Below, piece by piece: positions 1-7,774 of a DNA stretch of 64,000 bases. The notes under the pieces were generated by a model, which saw nothing but the letters and a program-made list of their open reading frames with translations, made no database searches and had not been told where the DNA came from. A program made the position numbers and the translations under genes. The DNA lies in NCBI GenBank assembly GCA_016871335.1, contig VFZF01000012.1, positions 1-64,000 of the forward strand. The letters are read 5' to 3'. How positions within the stretch are numbered: the stretch's first letter is position 1; the number at the start of each line of letters is the position of its first letter. This DNA is from Acidimicrobiia bacterium. Its GTDB lineage: Bacteria; Acidobacteriota; Vicinamibacteria; Vicinamibacterales; SCN-69-37.

Positions 1-292
1 GCCAGCCGAGGACGTGCAGGCCCACGGGCTGACCGCGCGGCGTGTCGAGCCGCGCGGTCAGCCCGTCGCGCACGCCGGTGACGGCGCGCGCGCGATAGCC
101 CAGGCGCGCGAACAGCGGCATCGCGACGAGGTCGAAGACGCCGCGGGCGCCTGTGGCGGGGCCACAGGCGCCCGCGACCGCGGTCCACCACGCGTCGAGC
201 GACATCTGATCCCGGAGATCAACCGGCTTCGCGCGCTCGGCAAGAAACCGCGAGGGAAACAGGTGACCACCGACGCCAGGCAGCCCGCTCAT
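1..292 (-). CDS. N-terminal part of an unidentified protein, cut by window edge; possible methyltransferase partner of the helicase
   Basis: A reading frame of 97 codons runs off the left edge. It begins with an ATG that overlaps the helicase stop (ATGA), so the two genes are probably translated together. The visible part starts MSGLPGVGGHLFPSRFLAER and includes VFDLVAMPLFARLGYRAR. No catalytic motif is visible. From memory, large Eco57I-like DNA methyltransferases encoded beside RapA-type helicases begin in a similar way, so a restriction or defence methyltransferase is the favoured guess. That is inference only. Two long perfect inverted repeats (24-66 and 142-176) lie inside this coding sequence. 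Confidence 0.5.
   Translation of the reverse strand, partial: MSGLPGVGGHLFPSRFLAERAKPVDLRDQMSLDAWWTAVAGACGPATGARGVFDLVAMPLFARLGYRARAVTGVRDGLTARLDTPRGQPVGLHVLGW
24..176. repeat. Two long perfect inverted repeats inside the edge gene
   Basis: Positions 24-41 pair perfectly with 49-66 (18 bp, 7-nt loop). Positions 142-157 pair with 161-176 (16 bp, 3-nt loop). The two differ in sequence from each other and from the dispersed repeat families. Both are translated as part of the gene on the minus strand. They resemble the run of unrelated inverted repeats in hpnE. Confidence 0.8.
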
Positions 293-2472
293 GACCGCCT
301 CACAAACCGCACGAGCAGGCGTGGGGCGCCGACGGAGACGTGGGTGGCGTGGGCGATGTAGGGCGCGCTGGGTTTGAGCGCGCCATCGTAGGTGGCGTGG
401 GTGGCGTAGGGCGCGCTGGTTTGGAGCGCGCCATCATGGGTAGCGCGGGTGAACAGACCCGGTTGTGTCACGGCGCTGGGAGTGTGTTGGCAGCGGTCCC
501 GACGCATTGCGCGCAGTTGCAAACGCCGGGTCAGCGCGGCTGCGCGCTTCGCGAAACGCGCGATCAACGCAGCCACCGGCGTGTCCAAAGGCACTGCGAC
601 CACACGCCGCTCGATCACTTCGCCGGTGGAGAGCACAAACGGCACCTCGTAACAGGCGATGCCGTCGGCGGCGTGTCCCAGCCAGCGCTTGACAAACACG
701 GACGTGACAGACGCTTCGCAGGTGCGGGGCTCGACGTGGTGACGCCAATGGGTGGCCAGCCGCCGCTCCGTGCCGGTCCATCGCGCAACACCCTCCGCTG
801 CCAGCGTCCATCGGCGGCAGGACGCCAGGGGCGCCTGCTCACTCGCCTGTGCCCGCGTGTGCAACCGCTCGCGTGCGTCCACGTCACACCGATGCCGGGT
901 GGTGAGGATTGTCGCGTGGACGCGGCGTGTCTGGCCGATGCGGTCCACACGCCCAATCCGTTGTTCCAGTCTCAGCGGTGTCCACGGCACATCAAAGTTG
1001 ATTGCCCATCGCGCCGCAGACTGCAGATTGAGTCCCTGGCTCGCCACGTCCGTGGCCACCAATGTGTCCACGCGGCGATCAAGAAACGCCCGCACCGCCT
1101 GCTGCTGCTCGACTGGAGTCATTCCCCCGTGCATGGTTGTCGTCTGCCGCGATGAGGGCAGGGCCGCGAGAATGGCGGGCAGCGAGTCGCGATAGTGCGT
1201 GAAGATCACCGCCGCATCATGCGAACGCCGCAGCAACGCAGCGAGCCCTCGCGTCCGGCCGCCATGCCGATCGCCGCTGCAGAGGTGCTGGAGACGACGG
1301 ATCCAGGCGCGCTCGCGGTCGAGCGGCACGCCGCTCGGGCTTGAAAGAATCTCGTTCTCGTCGGCAGCCAGAATGTCGTTGTCGAACAGGCCTTGTTGCT
1401 GCCAGACGTCGCGCGGTTCGTCCCTGCCGTCGAGACTCATGAGCCGGCGTTCAAGAGAACGACCCAGCGCGGCAGGCGACGACAGCGCGCGGCGACGGAA
1501 CAACGCGCAGATCAGGCCGAGCCCGGAGAGCGCGTCGGCCGGACGAGTGGTGCGTTCAAAGGCGTCAATGGCGCGCAGTACCCGCACGTCCTCCGCCGAC
1601 AGGGGCACACGCACCCACCGCGTCCGGCGTCGGGCATCGCCACGTGGGCGCGAACGCTGGAAGATGGTCAGCGCATCGCCGCACGAGCCCAGCGCGAGGA
1701 GGCGCCGGTAACGGCCGGCGTCACCGTCGTGTGGGGTCGCGGTCAGCAGGAGCACGGCGTCGGCCGCTGCAGCGAGGCGATGAATGGCCTGGTGCCGTTG
1801 CGAGTCTCCGGACAGTTGATGGGCTTCGTCACACACGAGCAGTGACCAGGGTGTAGCCGGCATCGCATCGTGAACGTGCGGTTGCTTGAGGAAATCCGGC
1901 GAGGCGAGCCAGATGCCCGGCTGGAACCAGGGATTCGACAGGTACGGCGCTGCTGCGCGCAGACGCGCGAGGGCCGGCGTATCGGCCACGCGGGTCGTGA
2001 GAGAGAACCGCGACCGCAGTTCCTCCGCCCACTGATGCAACAACGTCGCTGGTGCCACAACAAGACAGCGCGCGTCAGGCTGTCGCGCCACGATCGTGTG
2101 CAGCAGGAGGCCCGCCTGCACCGTCTTGCCCATGCCGACCCCATCCGCAATCAGCACCCGTCGGCGTCCCGCGCACACCGCGAGCGTCGGCTCCAACTGA
2201 AACGGCAGGATGGTGAGGCGTGCGTGACACAGCGACGCCGGTGTGAATGCGGTCGTGGAGCGGATGACGTGTCCGGCGAGCCGCGCCAGGGCTTGGGCCG
2301 TTCCCACCCGGCGTGGGCGCTTCCCGCGATCGGGGACCGCGGCGTCACACGGCAGCAGGAAGCTCCGTGTGGATCCTTTGTGCCGTCCTGACACCCGAAG
2401 CGCGATCAGTCCATCGCCTCGCCGTTCGTCAACTATTCGCCATCGCTGTCTGCGAATCCACACCTCGGGCAT
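289..2472 (-). CDS. SNF2/RapA-type DEAH helicase-like ATPase
   Basis: This 727-residue protein has the motifs of a superfamily 2 SNF2-type translocase. Walker A is DGVGMGKT (about 110-117), Walker B/DEAH is CDEAH (214-218), motif III is LLTATPH (242-248), motif V is ATDVASQGLNLQ (about 473-484) and motif VI is EQRIGRVDRIGQ (about 503-514). Such RapA/DISARM-like ATPases move on DNA and often accompany a methyltransferase in defence loci. The start chosen is the ATG before PEVWIRRQRWRI, because the frame continues 36 codons upstream (to 2580) with unconvincing sequence. The C-terminus (about 680-705) is odd: it reads GALQTSAPY and GALKPSAPY, which is the translation of two copies of a dispersed hairpin repeat. 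The stop overlaps the next gene's start. Confidence 0.85.
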   Translation of the reverse strand: MPEVWIRRQRWRIVDERRGDGLIALRVSGRHKGSTRSFLLPCDAAVPDRGKRPRRVGTAQALARLAGHVIRSTTAFTPASLCHARLTILPFQLEPTLAVCAGRRRVLIADGVGMGKTVQAGLLLHTIVARQPDARCLVVAPATLLHQWAEELRSRFSLTTRVADTPALARLRAAAPYLSNPWFQPGIWLASPDFLKQPHVHDAMPATPWSLLVCDEAHQLSGDSQRHQAIHRLAAAADAVLLLTATPHDGDAGRYRRLLALGSCGDALTIFQRSRPRGDARRRTRWVRVPLSAEDVRVLRAIDAFERTTRPADALSGLGLICALFRRRALSSPAALGRSLERRLMSLDGRDEPRDVWQQQGLFDNDILAADENEILSSPSGVPLDRERAWIRRLQHLCSGDRHGGRTRGLAALLRRSHDAAVIFTHYRDSLPAILAALPSSRQTTTMHGGMTPVEQQQAVRAFLDRRVDTLVATDVASQGLNLQSAARWAINFDVPWTPLRLEQRIGRVDRIGQTRRVHATILTTRHRCDVDARERLHTRAQASEQAPLASCRRWTLAAEGVARWTGTERRLATHWRHHVEPRTCEASVTSVFVKRWLGHAADGIACYEVPFVLSTGEVIERRVVAVPLDTPVAALIARFAKRAAALTRRLQLRAMRRDRCQHTPSAVTQPGLFTRATHDGALQTSAPYATHATYDGALKPSAPYIAHATHVSVGAPRLLVRFVRRS
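358..434. repeat. Two family-1 hairpin repeats inside the helicase C-terminus
   Basis: Two 29-nt copies lie at 358-386 and 406-434. Each begins GTAGGGCGCGCT, ends AGCGCGCCAT, and can form an 8-bp stem around a 7-nt loop. They are read antisense as GALKPSAPY and GALQTSAPY at the end of the helicase. The flanking GGTGGCGTGGG sequence is also partly duplicated, so the segment may have grown by tandem duplication. Confidence 0.85.
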
Positions 2473-2581
2473 TGCAGTTTTTGCCACCCCCACACGCCCG
2501 CACGTGGTGCGTGTGAAATGGCCCCCCTGCAGGTGCAAGGCGCGTTCCGCGCGGTGCGCGCGGGAACCCCGCACCAGCACC

Positions 2582-2611
2582 GATGAACCATGAACCGATG
2601 AACCATGAACC
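2582..2611. repeat. Direct 15-bp tandem duplication
   Basis: The 15-mer GATGAACCATGAACC occurs twice in a row upstream of the helicase start. It is followed by the small inverted repeat CCGGTTCACCGG. The 2473-2630 stretch has no convincing gene. Confidence 0.8.
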
Positions 2612-2630
2612 CCGGTTCACCGGGCAAGTG

Positions 2631-2975
2631 CTAGGTGCCGGGATGTACCACCACGACCGAGGTGGAAATCCCGCCGCGAGCCGTGAACGAACCGGTAATC
2701 GTCATGCGGCGGGGCGCACAAGCCGCGACGAGATCATCGAGGATCTTGTTGGTCGCGGCCTCGTAGAAGATGCCCTGATTGCGGTAGTCGAGCATGTAGT
2801 ACTTCAGCGACTTCAATTCGATGCAGGTGTCGCCCGGTGTGTACTGGATCCGGATTTCGCCGAAATCCGGCAGCCCGGTCTTGGGGCACATGGAGGTGAA
2901 CTCCGGACACCGGATGTCGATTTCGTAGTCGCGGTCGGGGCGGGGATTCGGAAACGTCTCAAGCGAAGCGGCCAT
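2631..2975 (-). CDS. queF: NADPH-dependent preQ0 reductase QueF
   Basis: The 114-residue protein fits the short (unimodular) QueF family, which reduces 7-cyano-7-deazaguanine to preQ1 in cytosolic queuosine synthesis. The catalytic-cysteine region reads [16 protein letters not shown], and the QueF signature [16 protein letters not shown] follows. The start is the ATG of [11 protein letters not shown]. It fits family length, and TACAAT sits exactly 6 nt upstream (2987-2982), suggesting leaderless transcription. The frame stays open upstream to 3059, but that part overlaps the HU promoter. The other queuosine genes are not nearby. Confidence 0.93.
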   Translation of the reverse strand: MAASLETFPNPRPDRDYEIDIRCPEFTSMCPKTGLPDFGEIRIQYTPGDTCIELKSLKYYMLDYRNQGIFYEAATNKILDDLVAACAPRRMTITGSFTARGGISTSVVVVHPGT

Positions 2976-2981
2976 GCTGAT

Positions 2982-2987
2982 ATTGTA
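2982..2987 (-). promoter_or_regulatory. Likely -10 element of queF, leaderless type
   Basis: TACAAT on the minus strand ends 6 nt before the queF ATG. Transcription would then begin at or next to the start codon. No Shine-Dalgarno sequence is visible. Confidence 0.5.
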
Positions 2988-3011
2988 GTCAGCATCAGGC
3001 GGGGCACAGGA

Positions 3012-3040
3012 TTGACACCCGCCTGGGGCGGGGCTACGAT
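3012..3040 (+). promoter_or_regulatory. Sigma70-type promoter of the HU-like gene
   Basis: A perfect -35 TTGACA (3012-3017) is followed after 17 nt by TACGAT (3035-3040). The start codon lies about 30 nt downstream behind an AAGGAG ribosome site. This is the best classical promoter in the window and fits a highly expressed nucleoid protein. Confidence 0.7.
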
Positions 3041-3070
3041 ACCCGCCGTTTAACAACAAGGAGTTACCAC

Positions 3071-3370
3071 ATGGCTGACGCCCGCCGCATGGGCAAGATG
3101 GAGTTGTTCGCGCACTTTGCTGACAAGTTCGACATGAAGCGAACCGTCGTGCGCGACCTCTTCGAAGAGTTGTTGGTGTTGTCCGAGAAGGAGCTGAAGC
3201 GGACGGGTGAGTTCACGCTCCCAGGCATCTGCAAGCTCGTCGTGCAGCATCGCCAGGCTCGTGATGGCCGGAACCCGGCCACCGGCGAGACCATCAAGAT
3301 TCCCGCCAAGACCGTCGTCAAGGCGCGCATCGCGAAGCAGCTCAAAGACGCCGTCCTCCCGCGCAAGTAG
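3071..3370 (+). CDS. HU/IHF-family nucleoid DNA-binding protein
   Basis: The 99-residue protein belongs to the bacterial HU/IHF family of DNA-bending dimers. The beta-arm and C-terminal signature appear as [18 protein letters not shown] followed by [15 protein letters not shown]. The ordering of an alpha-helical N-terminus, beta-arm and C-terminal helix matches, as does the length. The ribosome site CAAGGAG lies 8 nt from the ATG. The gene is monocistronic, with a consensus promoter upstream and a strong intrinsic terminator downstream. Its exact subtype (HU or IHF subunit) cannot be told. Confidence 0.9.
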   Translation: MADARRMGKMELFAHFADKFDMKRTVVRDLFEELLVLSEKELKRTGEFTLPGICKLVVQHRQARDGRNPATGETIKIPAKTVVKARIAKQLKDAVLPRK

Positions 3371-3398
3371 CGGACCTCGGCGATCCAGGAATACCCTC

Positions 3399-3442
3399 CG
3401 CCCGTCGGTCAGCGTGGTGCTGGCCGACGGGCGTCTTTTTTT
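3399..3442 (+). terminator. Rho-independent terminator after the HU-like gene
   Basis: A perfect 10-bp stem pairs CGCCCGTCGG (3399-3408) with CCGACGGGCG (3424-3433). It can extend by two further pairs, one of them G-T. A run of seven T (3436-3442) follows. Confidence 0.92.
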
Positions 3443-3482
3443 GTTAACGTGCAGTGTTGGTACGTGGGGCCGGCTGCCGTAC

Positions 3483-3511
3483 GTAGGGCCGGCTGGGTTG
3501 TAGCCGGCCAT
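3483..3511. repeat. Family-1 hairpin repeat before lpdA
   Basis: The 29-nt element has stem GGCCGGCT / AGCCGGCC around a 7-nt loop. A partial copy, starting GTACGTGGGGCCGGCTG, lies directly upstream (3460-3476). The element ends only about 7 nt before the lpdA ribosome site. Confidence 0.85.
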
Positions 3512-3532
3512 GATCAACAGGAAGGACCTCGC

Positions 3533-4948
3533 GTGGCACAGGAGTTTGACGTTGTTGTCATCGGCGCCGGGACCGGCGGGTACGTGGCTGCCATTCGCGC
3601 CGCCCAGCTGGGTCTTACGGTGGCGGTTGTCGAACGACAGCCGACGCTCGGCGGCACGTGCCTGAATTGGGGCTGCATTCCGACCAAGGCCCTGCTCGAA
3701 CACGCCCATGCGCTCAAGATCGCGCAGGATGCCAAGGAGTGGGGGATCACGCTCGGTGACGTGAAGCCGGGCATCGACATGACGCGCGTGAATGCGCGGC
3801 GCACCAAGGTTGTGACGGGGCTGACCAAGGGCGTTGAGTTCCTCTTCAAGAAAAACAAGATCGAGTGGGTGAAGGGCACCGCGCACCTGGCCGGCAACGG
3901 CCGCGTCGAGGTGACCGGCGACACCGCCACCATCCTCCAGGCCAAAGAGATCATCATCGCCACTGGGTCCTGCGCGCGGAGTGTGCCGGGGATCGAGATT
4001 GACCGCACGTCGATCATCACGTCGGACGAAGCGATCGGTCTGACTGAGGTGCCGAAGTCGCTGGCCATCATGGGCAGCGGTGCCGTGGGCGTCGAGTTTG
4101 CATCCATCTACACGCGCTTCGGCAGTGAAGTCACGATCATCGAGTTGCTCCCGCGCCTCGTGCCGAACGAAGACGAGGCAGTGTCGGCGGAACTCGAGAA
4201 GGCGTTCAGGAAGCGCAAGATTTCCGTTAAGACCGGCACCAAGGTCACTGCGGCTTCCGTGAAGGACGGCCAGGTCATGATCACGATGCAGACGGGCGAT
4301 GCGGCGCCGGAGACGCTGACGGTCGACACGCTGCTCGTCGCCACCGGTCGTGGCCCCGTCACTGACGGGCTCGGCGCCGAGGCGGTTGGTCTGGTGATGG
4401 AGCGCGGCTACATCGGGGTGGACGACCTGTTCCGCACGAACGTGCCGGGTATTTCGGCGATCGGTGACGTCATCACCATGGGCACCAAGCCCCATCCGCA
4501 GCTGGCGCACCTGTCGTCAGCCGAAGGGATTCTGCTGGCGGAACGCATCGCCGGGCACGACGTGAAGCCCATCAACTACGATCACATTCCGTTCTGCACC
4601 TACTGCGATCCGGAGATCGGCAGCATCGGCCTCACCGAGAAGGAAGCCATCGCTCGCGGTTACGACGTGCGCGTCGGTATCTTCCCGTTCGGCGTCCTCG
4701 GCCGCGCGAAGATCGCCAATGAAACCGAAGGCTTCGTGAAGATCGTGGCCGAAAAACAATACGACGAACTGCTCGGCGTTCACATGATCGGCCCCCGTGC
4801 GACGGAGCTTGTGGCGGAGGCCGGCGTTGCGCTGCGCCTGGAAGCCACCGTCGAAGAACTCATCCGCACCATTCACGCGCATCCGACGATGTCGGAGGCG
4901 GTGGGTGAGGCGGCGCACGCCGTGCACGGCGCAGCGATACATATGTAG
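3533..4948 (+). CDS. lpdA: Dihydrolipoyl dehydrogenase (E3)
   Basis: This 471-residue flavoprotein reoxidises dihydrolipoamide with NAD in 2-oxo acid dehydrogenase complexes. The FAD-binding loop VIGAGTGGYVAA is followed by the redox disulfide in GGTCLNWGCIPTK (Cys43 and Cys48), an NAD-binding loop MGSGAVGVEFAS, and the C-terminal active-site HPTMSE (His450, Glu455). The start is GTG with CAGGAAGGA upstream. The frame is open a further 28 codons, but that part covers a hairpin repeat. The E2 gene follows after 17 nt and lipB follows that, so the three form a lipoate-centred operon. No E1 gene is in view. Confidence 0.95.
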   Translation: MAQEFDVVVIGAGTGGYVAAIRAAQLGLTVAVVERQPTLGGTCLNWGCIPTKALLEHAHALKIAQDAKEWGITLGDVKPGIDMTRVNARRTKVVTGLTKGVEFLFKKNKIEWVKGTAHLAGNGRVEVTGDTATILQAKEIIIATGSCARSVPGIEIDRTSIITSDEAIGLTEVPKSLAIMGSGAVGVEFASIYTRFGSEVTIIELLPRLVPNEDEAVSAELEKAFRKRKISVKTGTKVTAASVKDGQVMITMQTGDAAPETLTVDTLLVATGRGPVTDGLGAEAVGLVMERGYIGVDDLFRTNVPGISAIGDVITMGTKPHPQLAHLSSAEGILLAERIAGHDVKPINYDHIPFCTYCDPEIGSIGLTEKEAIARGYDVRVGIFPFGVLGRAKIANETEGFVKIVAEKQYDELLGVHMIGPRATELVAEAGVALRLEATVEELIRTIHAHPTMSEAVGEAAHAVHGAAIHM

Positions 4949-4965
4949 AACCGGAGCGAAACGAG

Positions 4966-6219
4966 ATGGCGATCGAAGTCACGATGCCCCAGATGGGCGA
5001 GTCAATTGCGGAAGGCACGGTCGTCCGCTGGATCAAGAAGGTCGGCGATACGGTGGACAAGGATGAGCCCTTGTTCGAGATATCGACCGACAAGGTGGAC
5101 GCAGAGATTCCGTCGCCCGCAGCCGGCGTGCTCCTCGACATCAGCGTCAAGGAAGGCGAGACCGTTCCGATCAACAGCGTCGTGGCCCTCATCGGTGCCG
5201 CAGGCGAAAAGCCCGCGGGTGGGCCCGCGGCGTCCGCCCCCACACCACCCGCACCACCTACACCACCCGCACCACCCACACCACCCGAAGATTCACTCGA
5301 GGGTCGCCTGCGCACCAAGTCGTCGCCCGTTGTGCGGAACATCGCGAAGGAACACGGCATCGACATCAGCAAGCTGAATGGATCGGGCATCGCGGGTCGC
5401 GTCACAAAGAAGGACATCGAAGCCTTCGTCGCCAGCGGCGCGAGCACTGCCGGCGCGCTCCAGACCAGCGCGCCCTACGTACCCAACCCTACCCAGCCTC
5501 TCCCAACCGTTAAGCCCTTCGCCCCGGGCGAGAACGTGCGGATCGAGCCGATGGGTGTGATGCGCAAGAAGATCGCCGAACACATGGTGATGAGCCTGCG
5601 CACGTCGCCGCACGTGTACTCGGCGTACGAAGTGGACTTCGGCCGCATCGACGAGATTCGCAACAAGAAGAAGGCCGAATACGAGGCCGCCAGGCTGAAG
5701 CTGACGTACACGGCGTTCATCGCGAAGGCCACGGTGGACGTGATTCGGCACTTCCCGTTCATCAACGCCTCCATCGACGGCGACAACATCGTCTACAAAC
5801 GCGACATCAACCTGGGCATCGCCGTGGCGCTGGATGCTGGACTGATCGTGCCGGTCATCAGGAATGCCGACGAACGCAACATGATCGGCATGTGCCGCGC
5901 GATTCAGGATCTGTCGGGCCGCGCGCGCAGCAAACAGCTGAAGCCGGAAGAAGTGCAGAGCGGCACGTTCACCATCACCAACCCAGGCATCTTCGGTGCG
6001 ACGTTTGGACTCCCGGTCATCAGCCAGCCACAGGTCGCGATCCTGGGTGTGGGCACGGTCGAAAAGCGTGTGGTGGTTGTGGACGACATGATTGCCATCC
6101 GTCCGATCTGCTACCTGACGCTTGGGTACGATCATCGGCTGATCGATGGGGCCGACGCCGGCCGGTTCCTCCAGGCGCTCAAGGAGCGGCTCCAGAACTT
6201 CGAGGAATCCTGGGTCTGA
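4966..6219 (+). CDS. Dihydrolipoamide acyltransferase (E2) of a 2-oxo acid dehydrogenase complex
   Basis: The 417-residue protein shows the full E2 layout. It has a lipoyl domain with the modified lysine in EISTDKVDAEI (Lys43), a proline-rich linker of PAPPTPP repeats (about 90-107), a peripheral subunit-binding domain (about 118-153) and a catalytic domain ending YDHRLIDGADAGR (His390, Asp394). Which acyl group it handles (succinyl, branched-chain or acetyl) is not decidable here; sucB or bkdB-like are possible. The second linker contains GALQTSAPY (163-171), which is a translated dispersed hairpin repeat also found in the helicase. Its TGA overlaps the proposed lipB start. Confidence 0.93.
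   Translation: MAIEVTMPQMGESIAEGTVVRWIKKVGDTVDKDEPLFEISTDKVDAEIPSPAAGVLLDISVKEGETVPINSVVALIGAAGEKPAGGPAASAPTPPAPPTPPAPPTPPEDSLEGRLRTKSSPVVRNIAKEHGIDISKLNGSGIAGRVTKKDIEAFVASGASTAGALQTSAPYVPNPTQPLPTVKPFAPGENVRIEPMGVMRKKIAEHMVMSLRTSPHVYSAYEVDFGRIDEIRNKKKAEYEAARLKLTYTAFIAKATVDVIRHFPFINASIDGDNIVYKRDINLGIAVALDAGLIVPVIRNADERNMIGMCRAIQDLSGRARSKQLKPEEVQSGTFTITNPGIFGATFGLPVISQPQVAILGVGTVEKRVVVVDDMIAIRPICYLTLGYDHRLIDGADAGRFLQALKERLQNFEESWV
5452..5482. repeat. Family-1 hairpin repeat inside the E2 linker
   Basis: The element is inverted relative to most copies. Stem GGCGCGCT / AGCGCGCC surrounds a 7-nt loop and is followed by CTACGTAC. It is in frame and adds no stop. It lies between the subunit-binding and catalytic domains, where extra residues should be tolerated. 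Confidence 0.85.
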
Positions 6220-6872
6220 CCATCGAGACTCGGCGTCTCGGCACCGTGGATTACGTCGCGGGGCTTGAGTTGCAGGCCGCGCTCGTGGAAGAGCGCCGGG
6301 CTGGGACGATTGGCGACACGTTACTGCTGCTGGAACATCCGCCTGTCATTACGCTCGGCGTGAAAACGCGGCAGGGGCCCAGCCACATCATCGCGTCAGA
6401 TGAAGAACTGGCCCGCGAGGGCGTGGTCGTGCACGAGACCGGACGTGGCGGCGACGTCACGTATCACGGGCCCGGCCAGCTTGTTGGGTATCCGATCCTC
6501 GACCTCCGGCCAGATCGTTGCGACGTGCATCAATACGTGCGCGACCTCGAAGAAGTCCTGATTCAGGCGCTGCACGATTTCGGAATCACCGGTACGCGCG
6601 TCCAGGGCCTCTCGGGCGTCTGGGTGGGCGAGACCGGGAAGGAACGGAAGATCGCGGCGATCGGCGTGCGCATCAGCCGCTGGATCACAAGCCACGGCTT
6701 TGCACTCAACGTGGCCACCGACCTGCGTCACTTCCGACTCATTGTGCCGTGCGGAATTGCCGACAGGGGCGTGACGTCGATCGAACAGGAACTCGGTCGC
6801 GGCGTGCCGATGGCCGAGGTCCAGGCCTCAGTCGCCCGCGCCTTCACTGCGGAGTTTGGAACACGTACGTAG
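6216..6872 (+). CDS. lipB: Lipoyl(octanoyl) transferase LipB
   Basis: LipB moves octanoyl from acyl carrier protein to lipoyl domains such as the E2 encoded next door. Diagnostic segments are LEHPPVITLG, RGGDVTYHGPGQLVGYPI, the catalytic lysine in KIAAIGVRISRW (Lys145) and the catalytic cysteine in LIVPCGI (Cys179). The N-terminus is uncertain: family alignment needs TIETRRLGTVDY, but there is no ATG. The choices are a CTG at 6216 overlapping the E2 stop as CTGA, or GTG at 6246 with slight truncation. The stop codon and the last two residues (Arg-Thr) are supplied by a family-1 repeat. Confidence 0.93.
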   Translation: MTIETRRLGTVDYVAGLELQAALVEERRAGTIGDTLLLLEHPPVITLGVKTRQGPSHIIASDEELAREGVVVHETGRGGDVTYHGPGQLVGYPILDLRPDRCDVHQYVRDLEEVLIQALHDFGITGTRVQGLSGVWVGETGKERKIAAIGVRISRWITSHGFALNVATDLRHFRLIVPCGIADRGVTSIEQELGRGVPMAEVQASVARAFTAEFGTRT

Positions 6873-6898
6873 GGCCGCCCGAACTTGAGGCGGCCAAT
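6865..6898. repeat. Family-1 hairpin between convergent lipB and the MDH-like gene
   Basis: The element starts GTACGTAGGGCCGCC and closes with GGCGGCC. It contains the lipB stop codon and abuts the stop of the opposing gene. Lacking a T-run, it is not a classic terminator, but it could stop transcription or protect 3' ends in both directions. Confidence 0.82.
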
Positions 6899-7734
6899 CA
6901 CCCCAACGAGTTCAACACGTCTGTACGTTCCTGTGCGCTCAGTGACGGAATGATGCGCGCCTGAACCCGGCCGTCACCGAGCGTCAGCGGCAACAGGCAG
7001 GCCACACCGCGAAGACCGAACTCTCCGCCGAGCACCGTCACGCCCGGTGTATCGCGACGCGTGCCGTTCAGCAACCCCTCGACAATTGGCGCGGTGGCTG
7101 CGCCAATGGCGTAGGGACGAGGCGGCCACTGCGAGGTGAGCTGGTGCGAGAGTGCGCGGATGCGATGCGCAGGCACGCGGTCGATCACCTGCGAGCCGCC
7201 CACCGTGGCCGCTGACCAGGCGGCGACCAGCGCCGGGGGCCTGCCACAGACCGTCACGCGAACGTCGGCGCCCGACAGGGCACAGTCGATTCCTGCCAGC
7301 GTGGCTGCCGCGCCGCACATGACGGCCGCCGCACTGCCAATCACGCGGTCTGACGGTACATGCAGTTCGCGCACAGCGGCTTCGATCAGCCACGTCTGCG
7401 AGGTGCCGGCAAAGACCAATGGGGCCGTCGCGCCGGCGGAAACCAGCCGCCGGACCAATGCGAGTCCACGGTCGCCGGCCCATTCGCCGTCCACGTGGGC
7501 GTCCGCGATGACAATCACGTCCGAGCCAACGGCAGCCAACACGTCGCCGATGCCCGACACCCGCGTGTCGTAGCCTTCGACCGGGCCCGACTGCCGGATG
7601 TCGAGCGCTTTGCCCGCCGCAACTGTTGCCGCGTCATCGATCAGGCGCACGTCCCGCACACGCGCGCGGCGCGCCAGGGTCTGGGCCACGCTGGCGCCGA
7701 TGGGGCCAGCTCCGAGAATGGCAACAATGGACAT
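6898..7734 (-). CDS. Malate/lactate dehydrogenase-like protein lacking catalytic residues
   Basis: The 278-residue protein starts with an NAD-binding Rossmann loop (GAGPIGAS, 8-15) and carries the malate-dehydrogenase-like segment DIRQSGPVEGYDTRVSG. The substrate-loop arginine motif (RKPGMSR in true enzymes) is absent: the region reads ADAHVDGEWAGDRGLALVRR. The catalytic histidine motif (GxHGD) is replaced by VCGRPPALVAAW. It is probably a non-catalytic or repurposed paralog of malate dehydrogenase. It faces carbonic anhydrase divergently (40 nt apart). TAGAAT lies 9 nt upstream of its ATG. Confidence 0.75.
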   Translation of the reverse strand: MSIVAILGAGPIGASVAQTLARRARVRDVRLIDDAATVAAGKALDIRQSGPVEGYDTRVSGIGDVLAAVGSDVIVIADAHVDGEWAGDRGLALVRRLVSAGATAPLVFAGTSQTWLIEAAVRELHVPSDRVIGSAAAVMCGAAATLAGIDCALSGADVRVTVCGRPPALVAAWSAATVGGSQVIDRVPAHRIRALSHQLTSQWPPRPYAIGAATAPIVEGLLNGTRRDTPGVTVLGGEFGLRGVACLLPLTLGDGRVQARIIPSLSAQERTDVLNSLG

Positions 7735-7774
7735 CCGGCAGAGATTCTATCGCCCATGCGATACTGACACCCGC

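Noticed and set aside
3050-4510. Long antisense open frame of 486 codons opposite lpdA
   Set aside because: It mirrors a certain lpdA gene. Stops are rare in the complementary frame of GC-rich genes, and the translation has no recognisable fold or motif.
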